From Metopolophium dirhodum (Eukaryota > Arthropoda > Insecta > Hemiptera > Aphididae), in NCBI RefSeq assembly GCF_019925205.1, contig NC_083567.1:6324001-6388000 (forward strand): a DNA stretch of 64,000 nucleotides, written 5' to 3'. This document shows, one piece after another, positions 47,191 to 59,000 of the stretch. Position numbers and translations under genes: made by a program. Position 1 is the first letter of the stretch, and each line of letters opens with the position of its first letter. The notes below the pieces were generated by a model. It saw only the letters and a list, made by a program, of their open reading frames with translations. It ran no database searches and was not told the origin of the DNA.

Positions 47191-48559
47191 TGAGGTAAGA
47201 GGTTATGAAAATAAGAATTATGGTAGTTATAATTACTCATATTATTTACTATTCCATACTTGAACAATAATTGCTTTCAAAAATCTAGTGATGTACAGAG
47301 TTTTCAGTGGATATTTCTGCAACATTGGATGTGACAGGATCATTAATATAAAATCAACTTCTTTTGATAAATTCTGTAACAAAAAAAATTAAATCAGAAA
47401 ATCTAACAATGAGTTAATTGAATTAAACATTTTTACTTTTACTTTGAAGTTGATTGCTGCGAGTTGAGTTGCACACATAAATTGTCTAACCATGACATTA
47501 TTCAAACAGTCAACCATCGTAATCTCCATTGTGGATAACCGGCTGATGGGTGTTTAAATTGTTTATTTGGTTGAAAGAAAGTCAACTAGTTAAACACTAA
47601 GATTTTTTTTATCTCAAAAACGTCTATAAAGCTTAGTTTGAATCACGATATAGTATAATCACTAATGGACATAATGAACTGGAAACGACATGCCCGACAT
47701 GGTGCCACTTAGCTGATAAGATACTGTTCTTGAAGTTTTTAGCGCTACAGGTGGTTTTATTTGGCTTCACAATATTTGTATCTATAGTCCGTGTTTTATA
47801 CAGAGGGCGCTGTAAACTCTAGGAACTCATTGCGACCCCCCCGCACTTTGCCTCTTGAACATATATTCGTGACCGTGATAAGCTGCTCGTTTCCATAATA
47901 TTATATACCTATTAAATTAAATAATATTTAGTATATATTATATCTATGAGTTTAGTATAGGTATATCTGTAGATCAAATACTTTTTTTTTTCATCAGAAA
48001 ACAAGAATATATACAATCTGTAATACATTTAGGTATAGTTTATACAATAGATTTACAGGCTTACAGCCTTACAGCCTTCAGGTGAATATTCAATGTCTAA
48101 CTTCAGACTCTCATAAAAAAATATTCTGGATTTACGCTCAACTTTTAATAAATATTGTCAACAAATTCTTCATTTCTGGTAGGCTGTGGTAAACTAAACT
48201 GTTTTAAACGGCTTGCTCCTAACACCATCACAGCATCATCGATATATTTTAAGTATCTTTTGTACATTTTATCCATAACCCTTGAACTCTGCCTTGAAAT
48301 GTCCTTTCTACTTCAGTGGTAATAGTGGTTCCTAATAGGTCCACGGAGGTTATGCTTGATAGAATGCCGCACAGTGTTCAAGAAAGAATTGTTGGCAGGA
48401 CAACATTTTTTATTTATAAAATTAGTTTACTTTTCGGATATTTAGTTCAATTTAAAATTCAGTTTTTACCTAGTGCATTCATAAAGTCCTGAAATCAAAT
48501 TTTTGAATTCCGATAATACGTAATATTATTTTTTTTATATTAAAAAATTTTTTTTTTTG
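47191..48559. other. Intergenic, no gene seen
   Basis: AT-rich. It may include more of the P-element relic at its left side. No intact exon was found. Confidence 0.4.
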
Positions 48560-49440
48560 AGATCATAAAAAACTGCTTATTATTTATTTTAATGATGTAA
48601 TTAAAATATTATTTTTTTTACATATTATATAAATCAAAATCACTAGAACTGACAGGTTCTCCATCAGATGTAGCTGCTTCGTCTTCCTCTTTCTCTGTAT
48701 CTGTGTCACATAAAATCATTAAAATCAGCGATTTGACGTCATCTGACAGCTCACTTATTTGTTTTTTTGATAGCGTGTTCTTATTGAGGACAAGTATGGG
48801 TCAGAAGCTACCAAAAGCATATGGATTATATCTTCATTTATACTAGTACGTGAATTTTTTCGTGTATGGTGTTCTCTGAACTTTTTATATTCTTTATTAT
48901 TTGCTAAAATATTCGCAGAATTTTTTTTTGCCACTAATCGAATATTTTTTATATTGTTCTACACTCATTTTATTATGTTGTCCATTAAAATAGCTAAACT
49001 TTCTTCGGCAGTATATTTTTCTACTTTTTTTTCAGTTTCATATACGCTCATTTAACTTTGCGTATAGTTTTTGGTATTGATGTAATAGTTTTTAAAATTA
49101 TTTTTGATGCAGTTCTTTTTCCGGACTTTTATATTGTCTTATGAGTAGCAAATACCATTTCTGGAGTTGTGCTCCCGATTGCTAAATATTTAATTTTTCG
49201 TTTTTTAGAACGTTCGGAACATTCAGAAAATAGTTTTTTGGACGACCCCTCCAGAACTAATTGATGGTTGTAGTATATTTTCAATTTTTCCAAATATATT
49301 AAAACTTAACTCTAGCCAGTCATTGTTTTTTATTTGAAATCTCGGAAGACTCCTACCTGCACCAGTCCACTTTTTATGAAGAGTGGTAACAAAACCTTTT
49401 ATCCTATTTTTTAATGATATTTCAAACTTGTCAGTCATTG
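48560..49440 (-). pseudogene. Decayed transposon ORF
   Basis: Minus strand, starting MTDKFEISLKNRIKGF, then KKWTGAGRSLPRFQIKNNDW. A frameshift near 49240 leads into LFSECSERSKKRKIKYLAIG and GKRTASKIIL, and further down YTAEESLAILMDN and NSANILANNKEYKKF, with in-frame stops. The order resembles a protein common in aphid genomes (SF.D.S.RSKRRK..., GK.dA..., EEALAL..., IY.SYN.IL.AKK), usually taken as transposon-derived. The copy is broken in several places. Confidence 0.5.
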
Positions 49441-52400
49441 TAGCTTGTTTATTACCAATTATTTCACAGACATACGAAAAATTGCTTCACAACACTCGAT
49501 CGAATTTGAAATATTCATTGATTTGCTTCTCAACATTTCAAAAATGTTTCGATTTTTGAGTAATATAGTATTATCTAAAACATTTTAAAATATATAATAA
49601 TACAATAAATATATTATTATGCTTGAATTAAAGTTAATTTTTTTATTATTTGGTTTTATTGTGAAATATAATTTTTGACGAATTTGAAAAATGTAATTTT
49701 TTTTAAAATTTAATAGGTGCTATGTATTGTGCAGCAACTTTCTGCAACCAAATTATATAATATCATTTAGAAAACAAGTTAAGCTAATAGAAAACACTGA
49801 GTTCAAACCTCTACTATCCACTACTTATTTTTCCACATCCTTAAAAATTTAAAAAAAAATGTTTTTTACATATTTAATTATTTCTATATATAATACTTTA
49901 ATTGTACATGCAAAACTTAATAAAAAAATTAATAAAAATATATTCATACCTTCCACTAGTGTATCCATGATATTGAAGATAAATAAACAAACTATAACTT
50001 CATTCAACGAACGACGCTAACCATATAATAACAATAAACGCTCAAACAATTTGATTTGTTATTGAAAATGTTATCTCAGACTATTAGTACAATCAGTACA
50101 CTATTATAACTGTACGCAATAGCGTATCGATTTAAAAACCTATATCATATAATCAGTCACTGATAGTTAACAAATTAAATTCAGTTTTATGCTCAATTAT
50201 TGACTATGAAAATTCTAATTTTGTTTCCCTAAATCAACTTTCTGGAACACTGTGAGCCGCCGGCATATTGTACTATGACGCCGACTAGGGTTATGAGTTT
50301 ATGACTATACTAACTTATGAGTATGAAATATTTCACATGACATTTTCACTTTGAAATATTTCAAACTTGAAACTTTCACTCTTCTTGAAATATTTCAATA
50401 AAATATTAAAATATATATTTTTAAAATTTTTTTTTAAACTGGATTTTTTGATATGTTTAACAAAATCATCACTAGATAGTCATACTGATTTCATACCCGA
50501 TTAGTGACTATCAATATTTAATTCCAGATCATGATATAAAGAAGATGTTATTATATATATATAATAGATAATTATTACGTAATTTGTATAAAATACTGTG
50601 CAAGATATATTTCTATAGTATTTTTCATTAACACTTAACTAAGTAGAGGTGTTTATTGTACTTTCTACTACAGTTTTAAATTAAAATTTATTTATTATTT
50701 CATTAAAAAATAAATTTTATACAATTTCAGAGCCTACTAACGCTTATTAGTGCAGATAATACTGCACACGGGTAAAGAATTATTTCTTCGTTTTCATGAA
50801 AAACAAAATTGAACCGTATTCATTTATACCTATACATTCACAGACAGCGTGGAACTTACATAAACATATACAAAAATGGGGTCTCTGGTCCAATTTAAGT
50901 TTTAGTATAAGGGTTCGTACAGTGATGGTGTAAGTGTAATGTTTACTGAGGCCCCTGGGCCAAATTAAGTTTTTGGCCTAACTTAAGGTCTCTAACTTTA
51001 AAGGCGAGGCCCCTTATTACTACCCTGGATCCTCCAGCACCGCCACTGGGTCCATGACCATACTGGCTTAATGCTAATTGGGAACCAGTAACCACTGTTA
51101 ACTGTTAAAGTGTATATGATGTGTACATGCACTATGGTCTATAATTTCTTATACAAATCAATTGGATTTTTTTTTATCAATTTATGGTTGGTTTACATAT
51201 TTATGGTAAGACACTTTTGCAGTTTTCTTTTTATCGCGTTCACATTTAACACCATTTTATATTTTTGCAAAAGCATCTTTTATTGAATTAATGAACATTA
51301 GGTAGGTACGTATTGAATAAAATGACAATTATAGTAATATTAAGATTTAAATATAGAAAAAATGATGAAGAATATTTATGAAATAATAATAAAACAAAAG
51401 TTTCACAATAAGTATTTTTTTAATTTATTTAATAAGTTGATAGGTACAATATTTTATTATACCTACAAACTATGATCACTATCGTAACTAAATCTAAGAC
51501 ATTAATAAATATGTAAACTAAAATAAAATATATTTCCTCCTAAATAGTAAATAGGCTAGGTATTTAAAACTTCGTACAGAATGACGTTGTATACTTGACG
51601 ATTATATCAAGATATGCAACCTAAGTAACATATCTAGGTATGTAGTTTGTGCATATTACGATTTGTTTAAGTTTTAAATTTACATTTATTGAACAACCAC
51701 AATTTTGTGTCTACAAATCCATTTAAAATGGTATGCGCATTACAAAAATTTTGTATTTTATAATATAATATCTTTTATTTGGTATAAATACGTTATTTAT
51801 ATCTATGAACTATTACATGAATCTTAAAAATTCCATAAACAATTTATCACAATTTTAACTTAAATTATAGTTTATAATAAAATATTTGCACTTACATTTA
51901 CTAAATAAAAACCGTTTAACTAGAAAACAAAATATCAAATAAATAAATAAATAATTTTTTTTTACAGATAATTATATTCACAAATTCATAACATTTTAAC
52001 ACTGGTACTTATTAAATGTATAATTCATTTTTTTTAAATAAATAAACTAAAAATACATGTCATAGTGTGAATCCGTAGTAGAATAAGTTCGTATAAGAAA
52101 TGTTGTATTTTATATGACGAAAAAAGGCTTAAGTCTGAAAAACTTGATTTGGAAATAATTTGTGTTTTGACAAACTCAAACTCAAATGCTATGCTTAAAT
52201 ACTTACTATAGTATATCGTTTATTCTAATAACTTAACTATAAATACATATTGTATCTATATCCAAAATATTCGTATAATTAACACATTAATATATAGGAT
52301 ATACTAATATATATTATTAATATATTAAATAAGTAAATAATTATGATATTAAAATAACATACGCTTAAGTATTAAAGTATTAATTATATCAATCTAAAAA

Positions 52401-54182
52401 CCTAATTATTAAGTATATTTGATATATAATACATATATCGATATTAGATAGATTATAATAAAATGTGTTTAATTAATCACTTTGGATAATATAAGCCAAA
52501 ACGTAGTGTAAGAGTATGTTATAATATAATATTGTGTGAGTTTTGCGATCAGTGTAAATAATCTAGTATACCTATAATAATATAATAATTCCCCATGATT
52601 TTTTTTCACGTAAAACGTGGCAAAACATTAAATAACACGAAGATTATAATATAATAATATAATATGAAAAGCATTGCTATAATATCAAATTTAAATTGTA
52701 TTTGTGTTTGAGTTTGTCAAATAACTGATTATATAAAACTAAATAGAGTTGAAATGAGTATGGGCTCAATTTACTCAACCTCAACTGTACTCAGTTTTTG
52801 ATTTTATTATAGCTAGACTACTTTTAAGAACCTAAGGTTTAAGTTCGTAGGCTATTTTATTTAAATAAGTGTTTGTTCTAATACAAACTACAAATCATTG
52901 ATGAATAGGTTTTTTTTTGGTCCACAATATTGTATTATATTATGGTTCTTATAATTGGTTCCGTACAATAGCATGTAGAATGTAAAATGTAAATATTATC
53001 TAAAACGGCTGTAATCGTAATAGGAACTAAACATAATTTGCTACTTTTTCATTATTTCTATTGGCAACCGCATGGATTATATAAATATCATCATTATTTT
53101 CGTTAAGAATTAACAGTTTTGGCTCTCGTTTTTATACTGTTTAATTTTAGTTATTTATGAATTAAAAATGTATTTCTTACAAACAAGTACCAGATAAAAA
53201 TGTTTGAAAATAATATAATGGAATTTGATGACATTATTATATTACGTTAATTGAATACACTAATAAAGTAAACTGTCGTTGTGTCAAATCTCAAGGGGAA
53301 CAGAACAAAGTTCGAAATATCTAGTTTTATTGTAATGGTAATTTCAAGTGGATTTCAATTTAGTTCGAAATAACGGAAATTCAAGATATCGATGATCGAC
53401 ATAATAAGAATCTATTTTAGTATAAAATCGAATTAAATTGATTAGAATAAAATATAAATTGTGATATTGCTGTACACGTAATCGTTTATAGTAGTAAATC
53501 AATAAAATTGTTTATTCGAAAAAAGTATACTAAAAAAAATTATTAGATATTACAATACGATGTACAATTCGTAACTAATTTTTAATTATTATTGGCTTAA
53601 TTATAAAATACATAGGTACGTTTTAGCTGTTAGATATACATTATACATATATAAGGTACCTACACTTGTATGTATATTTATTATTTATATATAAACACCG
53701 AATAAATTACTATATTGGTTGTGTGTTGTACTCGCGTCGTGTCGTGTGTTGTACCTACAGCATTTTAACGAAATGCTTATTGCATTATTTATAGGTACTT
53801 TTACGATCGCGTAATATGTATTAAATATTATAATAATTATTACATTTAAAAATTACGATTATCGTTGGAATATAATATATATATATATGTATATATTATA
53901 AACTAAACAAACATTGAACGTACAGACCGAGTCTGAAAAATTCGACTGGGTATTTTTTTTATTGAGTTTTACATAATACTTTATCACGCGTAAGTAAATA
54001 TAAAAAAAAATAACATTCGTTTGGCGATGAATAAATATTATTATTTATATATTAAGATAGAACGCTATATTATATATATTTTATACTATATATATATAAT
54101 ATATACGAGAAGTAGTAAAATGTAGGCGTATATTTACACAACGTATAATAGAATTTGGAATGTGTGGTTTGGCGAAAAACGT
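49441..54182. other. Intergenic, probably including the RGS gene 3' UTR at its right side
   Basis: Very AT-rich. A repeat-like GC patch lies at about 50880-51070. The right part, next to 54183, is the likely 3' UTR of the minus-strand RGS gene; minus-strand AATAAA words occur, for example near 53688. No coding exon was found. Confidence 0.4.
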
Positions 54183-54243
54183 TCACAGAAAACCGTAGGT
54201 CTCGTATACCTTTAAAAATCGGCCGCCTTTATCTTGGTTGTGT
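54183..54243 (-). CDS. RSG7: Possible alternative last exon of the R7 RGS gene
   Basis: After CGTTTTTTTTCAG the frame matches the end of an alternative donor GA|GTGAGT at 55252 and runs HNQDKGGRFLKVYETYGF to TGA (54183-54185). If used, it replaces the final stop by a 20-residue tail following VCPWEDE. The donor is close to consensus and the phase fits, but both could be coincidence. Confidence 0.35.
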
Positions 54244-54560
54244 CTGAAAAAAAACGAAACAATCGTAGTGTGTAAAAAACTGTATTAAACAATATATATC
54301 ATTTTGTGTACATTATAGATTATAAATAATGTGTAGTATTGTGTACTAGTATAATAGTATCGCATGTAAATTGGGAACGGGCTAATATTTATGTAGAGCG
54401 AAAAATCGCATGGCTCCCCCGGCGCGTTTGGGACACCGGACAGTATAATATACTATAACCTAATCTATGTATTATAAATTATAATATATTATTATTTTAA
54501 TCGTTTTTGTAGACAAAAGTAATGAAAATTGTCTAAGTACCTACCCTAATCAGTAGCATA

Positions 54561-55026
54561 TACAGGGTGTAAAAGGAAGACCTGATATAAAAAAAAAATA
54601 TGTATGGTATGTGACAAAAATTGTGAAAATTATGTAGTTAATAAATAATTATCATGAAATATGTAGTCATGTCAGGAAATTCCCAAAAATAATATTTCGA
54701 TCTAAATTAATTTACTCAAAAAAATATTAATATTTGAAAAAATTCTAAAAAATAAACTACGCTTGACTTAGATAAATGTTTTTTCCATCAAAATTGTTCT
54801 TATAATCAGATCTAAAAATTGGCTATATTGAATTTTTCCTGAAAAATATAAATTCAATTTCAAATTTTTTTTTTTCTGTATCAAAAAATAAAAATAATAT
54901 TTTTATATTATACGCGTAGCGCAAGTGACTATAAATTATATACATACAATTTTTTTTAAATATTAAATAGGACAAAAGCTATTTCATCTGTCAGGTATTT
55001 TTGTTATAATACACTTATACCCTGTA
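54561..55026. mobile_element. MITE with TACAGGGTGT ends
   Basis: Left TACAGGGTGTAAAAGGAAG...CCTGATAT; right end on the minus strand TACAGGGTATAAG...ACCTGACAG. The 466-bp AT-rich interior has no ORF. It lies in the interval between the two possible last exons of the RGS gene. Confidence 0.6.
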
Positions 55027-55247
55027 TTTTATAAATATTTAAAAAGTATTCGGAGATTTTTATTTGAAAAAACAATTTTGATCACCGTACTAAACTTCAT
55101 AACACATGGTATTTTCGAAAAAATTATTTAAAGTGTGAATGCATTAAATGGTTTCGAGTGATCCAACGAGGACTTGGAAGTTATTGCAGGCGCCACCTGC
55201 AAGGGACAACACCAAGAAAAACTAAGGAGATGCTCGCCGCGGCCAAC

Positions 55248-56037
55248 TCACTCGTCTTCCCACGGACACACGTCGTTTCCGTCACTGATGGACGCAGCCG
55301 CAGTCGCTGTCGCCGTGGCCGCCTCCGCTCCACTGCAGCAAGCTACAGTTTCCGGTGGGTGACCGCCTCCGCAACCAGGTCCGGTAACGGCGGTGGAGGT
55401 GACGCCCTCGGCTACCGTGGACGTGGCGGCCGCCGTTTCGTCTACAGCGTCCGCGGCGGTCCGGTCGCACCCGTTGTCCCTGTCCACCGAGCTGACGTTA
55501 ATGACGGGCGTCACGCTTTGTTTCCTCGCCAACGACAGTGATTTCAGCAGCTTTTTTCTATTCGACTTGTCGTCCAGTGAAGACGCGGCCCCGGCCGGTT
55601 CGTGTGGTGACGTTGACGGCTGCTTTTCGGGCGACCTGCTCTCGGGTGACGGTCCGAGGTCAAAGTCCTCGGCCGACGACACCGACGGCCGGTCGATCGT
55701 CTGTTGCGGCGTGCACGCGGCCGACGACCCGCGGCGCCTGTCCATGCTGCTGCCGCCGCCCAGACCGCAGCTCCGCCGCAGACGGCTGGCCACCGAATCG
55801 GATTGGCTCTCGTCCGCGCTCGCCGCCGAATCGTACGCCGCACCGCCCGAGTTTTTGCGCGACGACGACGTGGACAGCCGGCGCTCGCGTTCTTCGGCTA
55901 TGGACGCCGGCAGCGGCCGCTTGTTCTTGTCGCCGCCGCTGCCACCGTCGGCCACGTCCCACGGACACACGTCGTCCGCCATCGTCGCGGGTAGCTGCGG
56001 TTCGCCGCATTCCTCCACGCAACCGCTAAGGTTATCT
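55248..56037 (-). CDS. RSG7: RGS gene last exon, Ser-rich tail with two VCPW(D/E) motifs
   Basis: 790 nt after GTTTTCCGCAG, encoding 262 residues to TGA (55248-55250). GC-rich and low-complexity: Ser/Ala/Thr-rich with RRRGSS, SSRKNSG and LLKSLSLARKQS phosphosite-like strings. DDVCPWDVADGG occurs near its start and NDVCPWEDE forms the very end. The donor-like GA|GTGAGT overlapping the stop permits an alternative ending. Large ORFs on the other strand (55393-56193) are shadows of this GC-rich exon. Confidence 0.85.
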
Positions 56038-59000
56038 CTGCGGAAAACAAAAACGATATACCGATCACAAACATATTCGCGTAAACAACTCATCATCGTT
56101 GTTGTCCTCCACCCCTTCGTCCTCCTTTCCACTGACTTATACTCGTTTTATCTCTGTTTACACTTTCACGGTTTATATACTTACTATTCATAGTAGCATA
56201 TCATACGAATATACGATTTAATGCTCTTTTGACGAATTTACACATATTATAATATGTCACGCACAGTGCCCGAGTAAGACGAAATGATGTTGTTCGACAC
56301 TTAGGTATATTTTTAAGCACACCAACAACATTTATTTTCAAACACATCGAAGATATGTTTGCTTCTTATCATACGGAAGAATTTAGTAATATGCAACTAC
56401 TACTTAATGCCTGTACGGTGTACCTACGTTAATCCACGCATGCGCACGCACACACAAATTGTTTATAATATTATGTTATAGTTACATACACATATTATGT
56501 ATATTATTATTGTATTTATATGTATGTATATATAATTCTGAAGTCGTCACTGCGATTCGATCGGTGAGTTCGGAATCAGCATAATATAAAAATAAACAAC
56601 TAAAAAAAAACAAGTAATAAACTAACGGGCATATAATGTATTTATAGGCATATCGTATAATGACGGTTTAATAATGTATCGTTGGCATATTATATTATTT
56701 CATGATGAAATAATTGAAATTTCATACGGGCTATATAGTATAATATAATAATAATATAGTTTTGTATAGGTAGTTTATTATTACACAGGGTGTCTCGCCA
56801 CGTTTGTCCCAGTCGGAAACCTTTTTTTAAATATAATATACCTACAGTTATGGATGATATATCTATATATGTTACTGTATTATAGGTAGTATATATTATT
56901 ATATGTGCGTTCACAGTAATTTTTGATGTGTCTGCTAAGTGCTAACTCGAAATAAAAAAAAAATTAAATATTTATATTTTAAACATCAGAGGTAATACTA
57001 TACAGTAGCTGATTTATGTAAATATTTTAAAAATCTAATTACTAATTAAACGTTCAAATAGTTGGGTGTAGTATGTTCTAAGTCGGAGTCGGGAGGTGAG
57101 CAGATTATAGTATTTAGCGTACATAATATTATAATATAGTTGGTAAGCGGGTGTGTAAGAGGACAAACACGGTGAGACAACCATTAGGTTATTACACAGA
57201 GGTCACTATTATAGAGGTGCATGTGCGCAAACAATCAGATAAAATATACAATTATCCGCAATATCAATATTCAATACAATATAATACAAACCGCTACGGG
57301 TAATACATACTCTAATCTACTGTTTCATCATAATTAATATCGTAATAAGGACTATCTTATATACGTAAACGACGTGGTCATACAATACGTATATACCGAC
57401 ATTAAGGTATAGAATACCACTACTCGTGCATAAGTCAAGAAGAGGAATGAGGACATTTGTTCATTATAATAATAATATATTATAATACAGTGATGTAGGT
57501 GAACGTATATAGGAGTATACAGTATACATCAGTACAGTGGCGTGTATATGGGGATAATCGAGAGGCGGCCACATCTGCAGAGTTTTTTGGGGTGGTGTGT
57601 GGATGGCTAATATATAGGTGGTAACTTTTTGTTGTCAATATTTAACTATGAATGCAGGAAAAATGCTCGATAAGATATTTTTATTTTGATATTGATAAGT
57701 GGTAACACCGTAAGTCAACAAGTATACGTAAGTACTATGGCGAGGTAATCGCGCATAAATTTTTATTTTAATATTTCATAATAGTACCTATACATTTACA
57801 TGATGACTATTTAACAAAATATTAAATAGGTATCGGTATAAATTTGGTGTTGGTACCCAATGCATATTTTTGATTTGAAAGTGAATATATGTATATCATG
57901 ACATAATATTATACTTGTGTACCTATAGTTGTGTATTTAATCAGTTTTTAGAGCTACATGTATTTCACCCTTGATATTATGTCCCTATTAATAAATAAAG
58001 ACCATTAAAATCAAATTATATTTTTAACCCTAAAATTAAAATGTTGTATATTTTCAATTACAAAAGAATTTTAAATGTTCGTAATTTTGACGAATGTATT
58101 TAAAATCTGAACTTCAAACAAAAATTGTTGCTGTACGGCCGTTTGATATTTTTGACTGCTGTAAGAGCTGATATGAATCCACATATGAAGAACCTTTTAT
58201 TAAATTTTCAAGATTTTTTACCATTTTGTTTTTGTCTGTTAATAGCTTAAAAGAGCCAAAATATTTTGAAAATGTTATCATGTGTATGAAATAATGGTAG
58301 TATAAATATTTGGTGACAATTTCATTTATCTATTAGATTATTATATTCGCTGTATTGCAACAAAAAGAAAAATCATTTTAATATCTTATTTATACGGTTT
58401 AAAAATTCTTCCCCCCCCCCCCCCCCCCCCAATCATTGAAACCGCATACTCAACCCAAATTTTTAAGCGAAAGATAAAGAAAAATATTGGAAAAAAATGC
58501 TCTGACAATATTTGAGTTCACCACGCCACTGATCAATATATGTATAATATATACACGCTTGATATAATATATATATATATATATTAATTATATAAGCAAA
58601 GAATAGAATAGTCAATAAAACTGCAAACATAACGTATTGCACGCCATAATATAAAACAAATAGGTAGATAATAATTAATAATATATGTATTTATTGTACA
58701 TATATATATATATATATATATAGTATATAAGGATATATTTCACACGAACTAAACGTTTAAAAAAAAAAATAATATTAATAATAATAACAATAAAAAAAAA
58801 AAAAAAACGGTCGACAAAGAAACTTTGTACAGACGTAGTTGTTTTAACTTACTGGTTGGAACTTGGAGAGGAAGGTGTGCAAGGTAAATCTCCCCTGTAA
58901 AACATTATTGTCTGAACTATTCAAGTGTATCATTACATATAAATATATAATATATACATAAGATATTATGCATAAATTGGTATTGTGAAATTTTTCACTT

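Larger units (their letters stand above)
56038..58852 (-). other. RGS gene intron (2.8 kb)
   Basis: AT-rich intron. It contains a dispersed repeat segment (about 58000-58400) related to 34980-35110, a C20 run at 58411-58430, and a (TA)n microsatellite at 58699-58722. No coding exon was seen. Confidence 0.55.

Noticed and set aside
55393..56193. 266-codon plus-strand ORF and several others over 55.2-56.2 kb
   Set aside because: They are antisense or off-frame shadows of the GC-rich last exon of the R7 RGS gene, whose phase is fixed by the upstream exons.
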